This document shows positions 30,366-42,102 of a DNA stretch of 64,000 bases, in pieces. Below the pieces are notes generated by a model. It did no database searches. It saw only the letters and a list, made by a program, of their open reading frames with translations, and was not told where the DNA came from. Positions within the stretch are counted from its first letter, which is position 1; the number at the start of each line of letters is the position of its first letter. Source of the stretch: Nocardioides euryhalodurans (GTDB taxonomy: Bacteria > Actinomycetota > Actinomycetes > Propionibacteriales > Nocardioidaceae); contig NZ_CP038267.1 in the NCBI RefSeq assembly GCF_004564375.1, positions 3,660,501-3,724,500 of the forward strand, written 5' to 3'. Both the position numbers and the translations under genes were made by a program.

Positions 30366-30396
30366 TAGGTTCACGAGCGCCCAGCGACCGCTGGGC
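30366..30396 (+). promoter_or_regulatory. -10 box and leader hairpin of subtilase 1
   Basis: TAGGTT (30366-30371) is the likely -10. The predicted leader holds a 7-bp hairpin GCCCAGC-GACC-GCTGGGC (30379-30396). A CTCGGGAG Shine-Dalgarno region follows before ATG 30422. The same order recurs upstream of subtilase 2. Confidence 0.5.
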
Positions 30397-30421
30397 GATG
30401 GATCATCTCGGGAGACACCCC

Positions 30422-32131
<1,710 letters not shown>

Positions 32132-32151
32132 CCCGGCCGTTCCACGGCGAC

Positions 32152-32189
32152 GCGCGCACCCGGCCAGGACCTCCTGTCCGGGTGCGCGC
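32152..32189 (+). terminator. hairpin terminator of subtilase 1
   Basis: Perfect 12-bp stem, GCGCGCACCCGG (32152-32163) with CCGGGTGCGCGC (32178-32189). The loop can pair further (CAGG/CCTG). There is no U-run, as is common in high-GC actinobacteria. It is similar in sequence to the hairpin after subtilase 2. Confidence 0.65.
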
Positions 32190-32219
32190 ACCCCTCGACC
32201 GGCGCCCCGGCCGAGGGTG

Positions 32220-32244
32220 CAGGTTTGTGCGGTGCACGAACCTG
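32220..32244. promoter_or_regulatory. palindromic element upstream of subtilase 2
   Basis: Identical 25-bp copy of the element at 30303-30327. Here it ends 28 nt before the predicted -10, ten bases (about one helical turn) closer than in the first unit, which keeps it on the same face of the DNA. Confidence 0.6.
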
Positions 32245-32272
32245 ACCGATGCCCCGGGGCTGCCGCGGTGGG

Positions 32273-32301
32273 TAGTTTCGCGAGCAGCCAGCAACCGCTG
32301 G
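32273..32301 (+). promoter_or_regulatory. -10 box and leader hairpin of subtilase 2
   Basis: TAGTTT (32273-32278) is followed by the hairpin CCAGC-AACC-GCTGG (32288-32301). The stem is shorter than in unit 1 but sits at the same distance from a CTCGGGAG Shine-Dalgarno region and ATG 32329. Confidence 0.5.
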
Positions 32302-32328
32302 GCATCGACACATCTCGGGAGCTACCGC

Positions 32329-33555
<1,227 letters not shown>

Positions 33556-33606
33556 CCCGCGTCCCGGCCGGCCGGCGTCCTCCCTCCGCCGACCGCGACT
33601 GCGAGC

Positions 33607-33639
33607 GCACCCGGACAGGGGCCTACCCTGTCCGGGTGC
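33607..33639 (+). terminator. hairpin terminator of subtilase 2, overlapping the next gene's promoter and start
   Basis: Perfect 14-bp stem: GCACCCGGACAGGG (33607-33620), loop GCCTA, and its exact complement (33626-33639). The right arm contains part of the -10 box and the GTG start of the TIGR03936 gene, so the hairpin only forms in read-through RNA. Confidence 0.65.
33624..33629 (+). promoter_or_regulatory. -10 box of the TIGR03936 gene (leaderless type)
   Basis: TACCCT ends 6 nt before GTG 33636. It lies in the loop and right arm of the subtilase 2 terminator. Confidence 0.45.
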
Positions 33640-34331
33640 GTGAGCAGCCCGAACAGCAGGCGCCGCCGGTCCAGCGGCTCCGGATCCGTTACGCGAAGCG
33701 TGGCCGGCTCCGGTTCACCTCGCACCGCGACTTCTCCCGCGCCTTCGAGCGCGCCCTGGTCAGGGCCCGGATCCCGATGGCGTACTCCTCGGGCTTCAAC
33801 CCCCACCCGCGCATCTCCTACGCCGGCGCCGCGCCCACCGGGGCGGCGAGCGAGGCGGAGTACCTCGAGATCGGCCTCGCCACGGTCGTCGAGCCCGACG
33901 ACGTACGCCGCGACCTCGACGCGGTCATGCCGGACGGGCTCGACGTGGTGGTCGTGGCCGAGTCGCCCGGGGGATCGCTCGCCGACAGGCTGACCGCGAG
34001 CCGGTGGCGGATCGACGTCGACGCCGACGCCGAGGCCCTGGCAGCGGCCGCCGACCGCTTCCTGGGCACCGAGTCGGTGCTCGTGGAGCGGATGACCAAG
34101 AAGGGCATGCGCGAGTTCGACTGCCGGGCCGCGGTGCACACCCTCGAGGCGTCCGGGCGCTCCCTCGAGCTCGTGCTCCACCACGCCGTCCCGGCCGTCC
34201 GGCCCGACGACGTCCTCACCGGGCTGCGCCAGGTGGCTGCCCTCGAGGTCGCAGGTCCGCCGCTGCTCACCCGACTGGAGCAGGGCGTGCTCGACGAGGA
34301 GAGCGGCGCGCTGGCCGACCCGCTGGCCTGA
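33636..34331 (+). CDS. TIGR03936 family protein (DUF2344, radical SAM-linked)
   Basis: 231 residues. Begins with the family motif RLRIRYAKRGRLRFTSHRDFSRAFERAL and YSSGFNPHPRISYA. In most bacteria this domain is fused to, or encoded next to, the TIGR03960 radical SAM protein and RNase E/G, as partners in an uncharacterised RNA-linked function. Here TIGR03960 ends 4.5 kb upstream, separated by the AlkZ-like gene and the subtilase pair, while rne still follows. GTG 33636 gives the start used. Confidence 0.88.
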   Translation: MREQPEQQAPPVQRLRIRYAKRGRLRFTSHRDFSRAFERALVRARIPMAYSSGFNPHPRISYAGAAPTGAASEAEYLEIGLATVVEPDDVRRDLDAVMPDGLDVVVVAESPGGSLADRLTASRWRIDVDADAEALAAAADRFLGTESVLVERMTKKGMREFDCRAAVHTLEASGRSLELVLHHAVPAVRPDDVLTGLRQVAALEVAGPPLLTRLEQGVLDEESGALADPLA

Positions 34332-34363
34332 GCGGGCATACCGCCGAACCCGGCGGCGTGTGC

Positions 34364-34658
34364 GATACTCGGCCTCGGTCGGCGTACCGTCGGCCCGACG
34401 ACGTTCTCGCCGGACACCTCCGGGTGGTCGGCACGAAGGACGCTTGTCACCGCCAGACCGCGACGCGGCCCGGTCGGAGAGGGTGACAGACCTCCGGCCA
34501 CGAAGGGCCCGGCGACCGCGGCAGGTCGGCGGCAGGCGTTCCTCGACGCACCTGCGGAGGGTGTTGTCGCAACCGAAGGCTTCGCGCCGACGACCCCGCG
34601 CACCCGGGTCCCGGCGCCGACCGCCCGGCCGAGGACGGCTGGGCAGAGGGAGCAGCAG
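34364..34658 (+). promoter_or_regulatory. putative promoter and long 5' leader of rne
   Basis: The 327-bp gap before rne has an extended -10, TGCGATACT, with the hexamer at 34364-34369. This would give a leader of about 280 nt, rich in G/C pairing segments (for example CCGGTCGGAG/CACCTCCGG-like stretches). A long structured leader suits autoregulation of RNase E by cleavage of its own mRNA, which is known in enterobacteria; that it applies here is inference. No ORF with a good start was found in it. Confidence 0.4.
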
Positions 34659-37600
34659 ATGCTCAGCGACACCCCGGGCGAGGAGCCCACCACCGAGACT
34701 CCCGCCGAACCGGTGGCCACGCCCGACGCGGCGGACACCATCCCGGCCGCCGCGCCAGCGAAGAAGGCCGCCGCCAAGCGGGCGCCGGCCAAGAAGACCG
34801 CCGCGAAGAAGACGACGGCGCGCAAGACCGCCGCCAAGAAGACGGCGACGCCGCCGCCGGCCGACGCCCCGGACGAACCGGCCGCCGAGACGTCGGCCGA
34901 GCAGGCCGAGGCACCCGCCGCGCCGGCCAGGCCGGCGAAGAAGGCCGCTGCGCGGCGTACGACCAAGAAGGCAGCCGCCAAGCCCGCCGCCGAGGTCCCC
35001 GCGGAGAGCACCGAGGCGGCAGCCTCGCCGGAGGCCGCCGCCGAGGACGGGTCGACCGCGGCCGGGACCGCGCTGATCTTCCAGGCGCCGGACGCCGCGC
35101 AGGCGCCGCCGGCCCGCAGGTCCCGGGCGAAGAAGAAGCCCGCCGAGCCGGTCGCCGACGAGGCGCCGGCCACCGACGAGTCGGACGCCCCCGCAGCCGC
35201 CGCGGAGGGCGAGGGCGCGCCCGTCGCGACCGAGCCGGTCGAGACCGAGGCGACCGACGAGGAGCCCGACCAGGACGCCGCGGGGGACGGCGGCTCGAGC
35301 GAGGGCGGCGAGTCCGCCGGTCGCCGCCGCCGGCGCCGTGGTGGCCGCCGCCGCCGCAAGCCGGGGGGCGAGCCCGGCGAGGGCAACGAGGCCGGCCCCG
35401 ACGACGACGCGGGCTCCTCCGACAAGTCCGGCGACCGCGACTCCGGCCGCGGCGGGAGCAAGGACACGACGTCCTCGAAGGATGACGACAGCAGCACCGA
35501 CGCCCAGGGCGACGACGACGGCAAGGACGCCGAGGGCGGCGACAGCCCGTCCTCACGTCGGCGCCGGCGCCGGCGCCGCGCCGGCGAGGACGGGGGCGAC
35601 GGTGGGGACGACCCGCGCAACACCGTCACGAGGGTCCGCCAGACCCGTACGGCCGAGGACCAGATCACCTCGCTGAGCGGCTCCACCCGGCTCGAGGCCA
35701 AGAAGCAGCGGCGCCGCGAGGGCCGCGAGGCCGGCCGGCGCCGTGCCCCGATCGTGAGCGAGGCGGAGTTCCTCGCCCGCCGCGAGTCCGTCGACCGGGT
35801 GATGGCGATCCGCCAGCGGGACGACCTCACCCAGATCGCGGTGCTCGAGGACAAGGTCCTCGTCGAGCACTACGTCGCCCGCGAGTCGCAGACCTCGCTG
35901 ATCGGCAACGTCTACCTCGGCCGGGTCCAGAACGTGCTGCCCTCCATGGAGGCTGCCTTCATCGACATCGGCAAGGGCCGCAACGCCGTGCTCTACGCCG
36001 GTGAGGTGAACTGGTCGGCGCTGGGCCACAAGGAAGGCCAGCCCCGCAAGATCGAGTCGGTGCTGTCCTCGGGCCAGTCGGTCCTGGTGCAGGTCACCAA
36101 GGACCCGGTCGGCCACAAGGGCGCCCGCCTCACCAGCCAGGTGAGCCTCGCCGGCCGCTTCCTGGTCTACGTCCCCGACGGCACCAACAGCGGCATCTCC
36201 CGCAAGCTGCCCGACACCGAGCGGAACCGCCTCAAGACCCTGCTCAAGGAGATCGTCCCGGACGGCGCCGGTGTCATCGTCCGGACGGCGGCCGAGGGCG
36301 CGAGCGAGGAGGAGCTGACCCGCGACGTCGAGCGGCTCACCGCCCGCTGGGCCGACATCGAGAAGGCGGCCAAGGGCAGCGCCCCGCAGCTCCTCTACGG
36401 CGAGCCCGACCTCACCCTCAAGGTGGTCCGCGACCTGTTCACCGAGGACTTCTCGAAGCTCGCGATCCAGGGCGAGGAGGCCTGGGAGACCGTCCAGACG
36501 TACGTCGGCCAGGTCGCCCCCGACCTGCAGGAGCGGGTCTCCAAGCACGACGGCGACGGGACCGACCTGTTCGCGGCGTACCGGATCGACGAGCAGATCG
36601 CCAAGGGTCTCGACCGCAAGGTCTGGCTGCCCTCGGGCGGCTCGCTGATCATCGACCGGACCGAGGCGATGACCGTCGTCGACGTCAACACCGGCAAGTT
36701 CACCGGCTCCGGGGGCAACCTCGAGGAGACGGTCACCAAGAACAACCTCGAGGCGGCCGAGGAGATCGTGCGCCAGCTCCGGCTGCGCGACATCGGCGGC
36801 ATCATCGTCATCGACTTCATCGACATGGTGCTGGAGTCCAACCGCGACCTCGTGCTGCGCCGGCTGGTCGAGTGCCTCGGCCGTGACCGCACCCGCCACC
36901 AGGTCGCGGAGGTCACCTCTCTCGGCCTGGTGCAGATGACGCGCAAGCGGATCGGCACGGGCCTCCTGGAGGCCTTCTCCGAGACCTGCACGCACTGCAA
37001 CGGCCGCGGCCTGATCACCACGGAGGTACCGGTCGAGCCGAGGAGGAGCGAGGAGGAGCCGCGGCGCTCCCGTCGGTCCCGCGGTGGGCGCAGCGGGCGC
37101 GGCGACGGTGACGACAACGGCAAGCAGGAGTCCAGCTCGCGCAAGGGCCCCTCGCCCAAGGACGTCGCCGCGATGGCGCGTGCCTCCGAGGCGAAGCCCG
37201 AGGACGAGCCCGCCGACCAGCAGCCGACCGACGTGCCGGAGGCTCCTGCCGTTGCGCAGGAGCGGGCCGAGCAGACCGAGCCCGCCGAGCCGACGCAGGC
37301 CCCGAAGCGCGAGCGTGCCCGCAGGTCCGGGAAGACCACGAACGCGGAGCCGGTCGAGGAGCAGGCGACCGCCACGGAGCCCGAGGCGTCGCCGGCCGAG
37401 CCGACGGCGACCGAGGGCGACGCGCCTTCCGAGCCGACCCCGGCACCTGCCCCCGAGCCGACGGCCGAACCCACGGCCGAGCCGGCCCCGCCGAGCACGC
37501 CGACCGTCGTCACCCGGACCCGCCGCCGCAGCGCCAGCCGTCCGGCCGGCCCACCGAGCAGCGCCTCCACGCCTCCCGCGGCGGCCGGTTCCGTCGGGGC

Positions 37601-37709
37601 ACCCCCGGTGGACGGGATCGTCGAGCCCGGGACCGCCGACGCGGAGCCGGCGACCACCCCCACGGTGGAGCACGTGCCGGTCAAGAAGCGGGGCTCGCGC
37701 AAGCGGTGA
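34659..37709 (+). CDS. rne: ribonuclease E/G
   Basis: Endoribonuclease for mRNA decay and rRNA/tRNA processing, 1016 residues. A long disordered N-terminal extension (about 1-370) opens with histone H1-like Lys/Ala repeats ([18 protein letters not shown]), then acidic Glu/Asp stretches and Arg clusters ([21 protein letters not shown]). The catalytic core has an S1 domain (about 395-500, [21 protein letters not shown]), DNase I-like metal residues in VVDVNTGKF (about 673) and IVIDFIDM (about 716), and the zinc-link CTHCNGRG (about 777). The C-terminal 220 residues are again disordered Pro/Glu-rich. ATG 34659 follows AGAGGGAG. Both tails probably bind RNA and degradosome partners. Confidence 0.94.
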   Translation: MLSDTPGEEPTTETPAEPVATPDAADTIPAAAPAKKAAAKRAPAKKTAAKKTTARKTAAKKTATPPPADAPDEPAAETSAEQAEAPAAPARPAKKAAARRTTKKAAAKPAAEVPAESTEAAASPEAAAEDGSTAAGTALIFQAPDAAQAPPARRSRAKKKPAEPVADEAPATDESDAPAAAAEGEGAPVATEPVETEATDEEPDQDAAGDGGSSEGGESAGRRRRRRGGRRRRKPGGEPGEGNEAGPDDDAGSSDKSGDRDSGRGGSKDTTSSKDDDSSTDAQGDDDGKDAEGGDSPSSRRRRRRRRAGEDGGDGGDDPRNTVTRVRQTRTAEDQITSLSGSTRLEAKKQRRREGREAGRRRAPIVSEAEFLARRESVDRVMAIRQRDDLTQIAVLEDKVLVEHYVARESQTSLIGNVYLGRVQNVLPSMEAAFIDIGKGRNAVLYAGEVNWSALGHKEGQPRKIESVLSSGQSVLVQVTKDPVGHKGARLTSQVSLAGRFLVYVPDGTNSGISRKLPDTERNRLKTLLKEIVPDGAGVIVRTAAEGASEEELTRDVERLTARWADIEKAAKGSAPQLLYGEPDLTLKVVRDLFTEDFSKLAIQGEEAWETVQTYVGQVAPDLQERVSKHDGDGTDLFAAYRIDEQIAKGLDRKVWLPSGGSLIIDRTEAMTVVDVNTGKFTGSGGNLEETVTKNNLEAAEEIVRQLRLRDIGGIIVIDFIDMVLESNRDLVLRRLVECLGRDRTRHQVAEVTSLGLVQMTRKRIGTGLLEAFSETCTHCNGRGLITTEVPVEPRRSEEEPRRSRRSRGGRSGRGDGDDNGKQESSSRKGPSPKDVAAMARASEAKPEDEPADQQPTDVPEAPAVAQERAEQTEPAEPTQAPKRERARRSGKTTNAEPVEEQATATEPEASPAEPTATEGDAPSEPTPAPAPEPTAEPTAEPAPPSTPTVVTRTRRRSASRPAGPPSSASTPPAAAGSVGAPPVDGIVEPGTADAEPATTPTVEHVPVKKRGSRKR

Positions 37710-37751
37710 GGGAGGACCGGCCACCGTTTTGCGCCGGTCGTGCCCGATCCG

Positions 37752-37866
37752 TACTATTGAACCTCGGTGCGCTACGCGTGCCTTCCCTGCACGGCATCCC
37801 CATCCCGCTCGGGATCGTGGCGTGCCGCAGGGCCGAAGACGAAGCAATGACGTGAAGGAGACCGCG
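37752..37866 (+). promoter_or_regulatory. rplU promoter and structured leader
   Basis: TACTAT (37752-37757) is a good -10, with TTTGCG (37728-37733) 18 nt upstream. The leader folds into a two-part stem: CCCTGC (37785-37790) with GCAGGG (37827-37832), then GGCA (37793-37796) with TGCC (37823-37826), topped by ATCCC (37802-37806) with GGGAT (37811-37815). Ribosomal protein L21 leaders in other phyla autoregulate; this one is a candidate. Confidence 0.5.
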
Positions 37867-38175
37867 GTGTACGCGATCGTGCGCGCAGGCGCCACCCAGC
37901 AGAAGGTCGCTGTCGGCGACGTCATCGAGATCGACAAGGTCTCGACGGCTGTCGGCGAGACGCTGACCCTGCCCGTGGTCATGACGGTCGACGGCGAGAC
38001 GGTCACGGCCGACGCCAAGTCGCTGGGCAAGGCCTCGGTCACCGTCGAGGTTCTCGGCGGCACCAAGGGCCCCAAGATCGTGATCCAGAAGTACAAGAAC
38101 AAGACCGGCTACAAGAAGCGCCAGGGTCACCGCCAGAAGTACACCCAGGTCAAGGTCACCGACATCTCCCTCTGA
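37867..38175 (+). CDS. rplU: 50S ribosomal protein L21
   Basis: 102 residues, normal length, beginning [24 protein letters not shown] and ending with [23 protein letters not shown], the conserved rRNA-binding tail. GTG 37867 has GGAG 6 nt upstream; an in-frame GTG at 37852 would add five residues. It is the first gene of rplU-rpmA-obg-proB. Confidence 0.97.
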   Translation: MYAIVRAGATQQKVAVGDVIEIDKVSTAVGETLTLPVVMTVDGETVTADAKSLGKASVTVEVLGGTKGPKIVIQKYKNKTGYKKRQGHRQKYTQVKVTDISL

Positions 38176-38216
38176 GCCCGTCGAGCTCAGGGACTTTCAC
38201 GCTAAGGACTACTGAT

Positions 38217-38471
38217 ATGGCACACAAGAAGGGCGCGGCCTCGACCAAGAACGGTCGGGACTCCAACTCCCAGCGCCTCGGCGTCAAGCGCTTCGGCGGC
38301 CAGGTCGTCAACGCCGGCGAGATCATCGTCCGTCAGCGTGGCACCCACTTCCACCCGGGCTCCGGCGTCGGCCGCGGCGGCGACGACACCCTGTTCGCCC
38401 TCGTGGGCGGTGCGGTCGAGTTCGGCACCAAGCGCGGCCGTCGCGTCATCAACGTCGTCCCCGGCGAGTGA
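38217..38471 (+). CDS. rpmA: 50S ribosomal protein L27
   Basis: 84 residues with the [17 protein letters not shown]-terminus that reaches the peptidyl transferase centre and the [10 protein letters not shown] core. Unlike many Firmicutes proteins there is no cleavable N-terminal extension. It lies 41 bp after rplU, with AAGGA before ATG 38217. Confidence 0.97.
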   Translation: MAHKKGAASTKNGRDSNSQRLGVKRFGGQVVNAGEIIVRQRGTHFHPGSGVGRGGDDTLFALVGGAVEFGTKRGRRVINVVPGE

Positions 38472-38549
38472 CCTGACGTCACTCACCACCAGCATCCGCG
38501 AAGGGCGTCCCTGGAATCGGGGACGTCCTTTGTCGTTGGCCGGGTGTCG

Positions 38550-38573
38550 GTTTCCCCGCTCGAGCGGGGAAAC
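38550..38573. repeat. GTTTCCCC palindrome, copy 1
   Basis: Perfect 10-bp inverted repeat GTTTCCCCGC-TCGA-GCGGGGAAAC in the 177-bp rpmA-obg gap. It may slow or stop transcription beyond rpmA. Its right arm can also pair with the single GTTTCCCC at 38592-38599. Confidence 0.6.
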
Positions 38574-38610
38574 TGTCGCTTGGTACCCGAAGTTTCCCCC
38601 TCCAAGTGCA

Positions 38611-38636
38611 GGTTTCCCCGCTCAGGCGGGGAAACC
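38611..38636. repeat. GTTTCCCC palindrome, copy 2
   Basis: Perfect 11-bp inverted repeat GGTTTCCCCGC-TCAG-GCGGGGAAACC, 37 bp after copy 1 and 12 bp before the obg start region. The arms are the same as copy 1, but the loop differs. Confidence 0.6.
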
Positions 38637-38648
38637 GACCAAGGCAGC

Positions 38649-40202
38649 GTGAGCCAGATGGCCATCCCCAGCTTCGTCGACCGCGTGACGCTGCACGTCT
38701 CCGCGGGCCGGGGCGGCAACGGCGTGGCGTCCGTGCACCGCGAGAAGTTCAAGCCGCTCGGCGGCCCCGACGGCGGCAACGGCGGCCCGGGCGGATCGGT
38801 GATCCTGCGGGTCGAGTCCGACGTCACGACGCTGCTGGACTACCACCACAGCCCCAAGCGCCGCGCCGAGCACGGCGGCCACGGCGCGGGTGCCCACCGC
38901 AACGGCGGGCACGGCGCCGACCTGGTGCTGCCGGTGCCCGACGGCACCGTGGTCACCGACACCCGGGGCAACGTCCTCGCCGACATGGTCGGACCGGGCA
39001 CCGAGCTCGTCGTCGCGGCCGGTGGTCGCGGCGGCCTGGGCAACGCGGCGCTGGCCTCCTCCAAGCGCAAGGCCCCCGGCTTCGCCCTCCTCGGCGAGCC
39101 GGGCGACGAGATCGAGATCGTGCTCGAGCTCAAGGTCGTGGCCGACATCGGGCTGGTGGGCTTCCCCAGCGCGGGCAAGTCGAGCCTGATCGCGGCGATC
39201 TCGCGGGCGCGGCCCAAGATCGCCGACTACCCCTTCACCACCCTCGTCCCGAACCTCGGTGTCGTGACCGCGGGGGACACCACCTTCACCGTCGCCGACG
39301 TCCCGGGGCTGATCGAGGGTGCGAGTGAGGGCAGGGGCCTGGGTCACGACTTCCTGCGCCACATCGAGCGCTGCGCAGCCCTGGTCCACGTCATCGACAC
39401 CGCCACCATGGAACCCGGCCGCAACCCGGTCGACGACCTCGACGTGATCGAGCGGGAGCTGGCGCGGTACGGCGGGCTCGAGGACCGGCCCCGGCTGGTC
39501 GCGCTCAACAAGATCGACGTGCCCGACGGCCGCGACCTCTCCGACATCGTCATCGACGACCTCACCGCCCGCGGGCTGCGCGTCATCCCCGTCTCGGCCG
39601 CGTCCGGCGAGGGGCTGCGCGAGCTGACCTTCGCGATGGCGGGGATCGTGCAGGCAGCCCGCGCCGAGAAGCCCGACGTGGAGACCACGCGGATCGTGCT
39701 GCGGCCGCCCTCGGCCGACGGCCGGGCCGACTTCACCGTCAAGGAGACCGGCGAGGGCTGGCGGGTCCGCGGCGAGAAGCCGGAGCGCTGGGTCCGCCAG
39801 ACCGACTTCAGCAACGACGAGGCCGTCGGCTTCCTCGCCGACCGGCTCAACCGCCTCGGCGTGGAGACCCGGCTGGTCGAGCTCGGCGCGGTCGAGGGCG
39901 ACACCGTCCTCATCGGCCATCCCGACAACGCGGTGGTCTTCGACTTCAAGCCCGGTCTCGACGCCGGCGCCGAGAACCTCGCCCGCCGCGGCGAGGACTC
40001 CCGCTTCGACGAGAGCCGGCCGGCGGCCCGCCGCCGCCGCGAGATCCAGGAGGGCCTCGAGGAGCGCGCCGAAGGAGAGACCCGGGCCGACGTGGCCCGT
40101 CGCCTGCGCGACCCGGCCCGTGGTGGCGCGAGCGGCCCGTCGTCGTACGAGATCGGCGGCGCCGACGACCCCGACTGGGCCGAGCAGGATCCCGACGCGT
40201 GA
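38649..40202 (+). CDS. obg: GTPase Obg (ribosome assembly, stress control)
   Basis: 517 residues from GTG 38649 (AAGG upstream) or 514 from ATG 38658, where the conserved [14 protein letters not shown] starts; the choice is open. Domains: glycine-rich Obg fold (about 1-160, repeated GGxGG turns), G domain with G1 GFPSAGKSS (about 170), G3 [11 protein letters not shown]4 NKID and G5 SAAS, then an OCT domain (about 345-425) and a charged tail. Involved in 50S maturation and growth control. Overlaps proB by 4 bp. Confidence 0.95.
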   Translation: MSQMAIPSFVDRVTLHVSAGRGGNGVASVHREKFKPLGGPDGGNGGPGGSVILRVESDVTTLLDYHHSPKRRAEHGGHGAGAHRNGGHGADLVLPVPDGTVVTDTRGNVLADMVGPGTELVVAAGGRGGLGNAALASSKRKAPGFALLGEPGDEIEIVLELKVVADIGLVGFPSAGKSSLIAAISRARPKIADYPFTTLVPNLGVVTAGDTTFTVADVPGLIEGASEGRGLGHDFLRHIERCAALVHVIDTATMEPGRNPVDDLDVIERELARYGGLEDRPRLVALNKIDVPDGRDLSDIVIDDLTARGLRVIPVSAASGEGLRELTFAMAGIVQAARAEKPDVETTRIVLRPPSADGRADFTVKETGEGWRVRGEKPERWVRQTDFSNDEAVGFLADRLNRLGVETRLVELGAVEGDTVLIGHPDNAVVFDFKPGLDAGAENLARRGEDSRFDESRPAARRRREIQEGLEERAEGETRADVARRLRDPARGGASGPSSYEIGGADDPDWAEQDPDA

Positions 40203-41326
40203 GCGTCCGCGAGCCGGTCACCGCGGCCCGTCGGGTCGTGGTCAAGGTCGGCTCCTCCTCGCTGACGACCGCGGCCGGGGGCATCGACCCCGGGCGGGTG
40301 CGGCAGCTGGTCGAGGTGCTCGCGTCCGTACGCGCTCGCGGTGCGGAGGTCGTCCTCGTGTCCTCGGGCGCGATCGCGGCCGGCCTGGCTCCGCTCGGCC
40401 TCCCGCGACGCCCTCGTGCGCTGGCCGCGCAGCAGGCGGCCGCCTCGGTGGGGCAGGGACTGCTGGTGCACCGCTACACCGAGGAGCTGGCGCGGCACGG
40501 CCTCACCGCGGGGCAGGTGCTGCTCACGGTCGACGACGTCACCCGCCGGTCGCACTACCGGAACGCGTACCAGACCTTCGCCAAGTTGTTGGAGCTCGGC
40601 GTCATCCCGATCGTCAACGAGAACGACACCGTCGCCACCTCCGAGATCCGCTTCGGTGACAACGACCGCCTGGCGGCGCTGGTGGCGCACCTGGTCCATG
40701 CCGACCTGCTGGTGCTCCTCAGCGACGTCTCGGGGCTCCACGACGGCGACCCGGCGCGGCCGGGCACCCGCCTGGTGCCCGAGGTACCCGCCGACGACGA
40801 CCTGTCGTGGGTGAGCATCGGCACCACAGGTGCGGCCGGCCTCGGCAGCGGCGGGATGCAGACCAAGGTCGACGCGGCCCGGATCGCGGGCGGGGCCGGG
40901 ATCCCGGTGGTGCTCACCTCGGCCGACCAGGCATCGGAGGCGCTGGCCGGCCACCCCGTCGGGACGCTCTTCCACCCGACCGGCAAGCGGCGGCCCACGC
41001 GGCTGCTGTGGCTGGCCCACGCGACCGAGCCGAAGGGCCGGCTCGTCCTGGACGACGGCGCGGTCCGGGCCGTCACCGAGCGGCGGGCCTCGCTGCTGGC
41101 GGCCGGGGTGACCGGGGTGCACGGTTCGTTCGTCGCCGGCGACCCGGTCGACCTCACCGACCCCTCCGGCCGTCCGGTCGCGCGCGGGCTGGTCAACTTC
41201 GACGCCGACGAGGTCCCGGCCCTGCTCGGGCGGACCTCGCACGACCTCAAGCGCGAGCTCGGCGCGGCCTACGAGCGGGAGGTCGTCCACCGCGACGACC
41301 TCGTCCTGCTCTCACCCGGCTCCTGA
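40199..41326 (+). CDS. proB: glutamate 5-kinase
   Basis: First step of proline synthesis: ATP-dependent phosphorylation of glutamate. 375 residues: amino acid kinase domain beginning [13 protein letters not shown], with [10 protein letters not shown], the substrate region VNENDTVAT and the [16 protein letters not shown]-site stretch, then a C-terminal PUA domain (about 275-370). GTG 40199 overlaps the obg stop. proA is not in the next positions, where it is often found. Confidence 0.95.
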   Translation: MSVREPVTAARRVVVKVGSSSLTTAAGGIDPGRVRQLVEVLASVRARGAEVVLVSSGAIAAGLAPLGLPRRPRALAAQQAAASVGQGLLVHRYTEELARHGLTAGQVLLTVDDVTRRSHYRNAYQTFAKLLELGVIPIVNENDTVATSEIRFGDNDRLAALVAHLVHADLLVLLSDVSGLHDGDPARPGTRLVPEVPADDDLSWVSIGTTGAAGLGSGGMQTKVDAARIAGGAGIPVVLTSADQASEALAGHPVGTLFHPTGKRRPTRLLWLAHATEPKGRLVLDDGAVRAVTERRASLLAAGVTGVHGSFVAGDPVDLTDPSGRPVARGLVNFDADEVPALLGRTSHDLKRELGAAYEREVVHRDDLVLLSPGS

Positions 41327-41333
41327 GCAGGGA

Positions 41334-41339
41334 TAGCCT
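41334..41339 (+). promoter_or_regulatory. -10 box of the nucleotidyltransferase gene (leaderless type)
   Basis: TAGCCT ends 6 nt before GTG 41346, directly after the proB stop. Confidence 0.45.
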
Positions 41340-41345
41340 CGCCGG

Positions 41346-41981
41346 GTGACGAGCGAGGAGGCCGAGGAGCGCGAGTTCCAGCGGTTGTACGGCCCCTGGG
41401 AGCCGTACGACCCGGCCGGCGTGCAGGTGTTGCTGGCCGAGTTCGGGAGGCCGTGGTGGCTGGTCGGTGGCTGGGCGATCGAGGCGTTCACCGGCGTCGC
41501 ACGGCGGCACGAGGACATCGACGTCGTGATCTTCCGCAAGGACCTGCCCCGGCTCCGCGAGCTCCTCGGCGGGAGGCTCGACTTCTGGGGTGCCGGTGAC
41601 GGAGCACTCCGTCCGCTGACCGAGCGCTGGCCGGAGCTGCACGACGCCGCCGGCCAGGTGTGGCTCCGGGAGCATGCGCTGGCTCCGTGGCGGCTCGACG
41701 TGATCCTCAGCGAGGACCGGGACGGAGCGTGGGTGTCACGGCGCGAGCCCGACTGGTCCGCCCCGCTCGGCGACGTGACCTGGGTCGACGAGGAGGGCGT
41801 CCGCCACCAGCTCCCCGAGATCGTCCTCCAGCACAAGGCCCGGCTCGACCGGCCCAAGGACCGTACGGATCTCGCGGCGGCGTGGCCCCTCCTGGCCCCG
41901 TCCCGGCAGTCCTGGCTGCGAGCCGCGGTCGGGCGCCTCGCCCCGGACCACCCGTGGCTCGGACTGATGGGCGGTGGGTGA
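41346..41981 (+). CDS. nucleotidyltransferase, aminoglycoside 2''-adenylyltransferase-like
   Basis: 211 residues. The pol-beta-type core is [30 protein letters not shown] (about residues 35-65 in three motif blocks: [14 protein letters not shown] with the two metal Asp, and a later RLDVIL with the third Asp). This pattern matches the LinB/aminoglycoside 2''-nucleotidyltransferase-like group. Distant members have no known drug substrate, so resistance should not be assumed. It is a single-gene unit behind its own promoter, unrelated to proB or the next genes. Confidence 0.75.
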   Translation: MTSEEAEEREFQRLYGPWEPYDPAGVQVLLAEFGRPWWLVGGWAIEAFTGVARRHEDIDVVIFRKDLPRLRELLGGRLDFWGAGDGALRPLTERWPELHDAAGQVWLREHALAPWRLDVILSEDRDGAWVSRREPDWSAPLGDVTWVDEEGVRHQLPEIVLQHKARLDRPKDRTDLAAAWPLLAPSRQSWLRAAVGRLAPDHPWLGLMGGG

Positions 41982-42102
41982 GCTACCGAATCGGCTGGTG
42001 GGACGGTCCCCGGGCCGCCGCCCTGCCCCCGGCGCCCCACACGGGCCGCCGTCCGAGCCGGATTCCGGACCACCGCGGCGGACGCCGTACGCTGGACCGG
42101 AC

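Noticed and set aside
30303..30396. Known riboswitch (such as the c-di-AMP type) in front of the subtilases
   Set aside because: The palindrome lies upstream of the likely -10 and would not be in the RNA. The leader itself has only one short hairpin and no riboswitch core that I recognise.
35553..38102. 849-codon open frame antisense to rne and rplU
   Set aside because: Same GC effect; it covers the conserved RNase E/G core and L21 in reverse, with no recognisable domain.
38550..38636. CRISPR-like spacing of GTTTCCCC repeats
   Set aside because: Only two full copies, each a perfect palindrome with different loops, no spacers of constant length and no cas genes nearby.
39344..41290. 648-codon open frame antisense to obg and proB
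   Set aside because: Shadow of two overlapping conserved genes; product has no domain pattern.
41346..41981. Calling this an aminoglycoside or lincosamide resistance gene
   Set aside because: Only the nucleotidyltransferase core matches; many chromosomal relatives have no known drug substrate.
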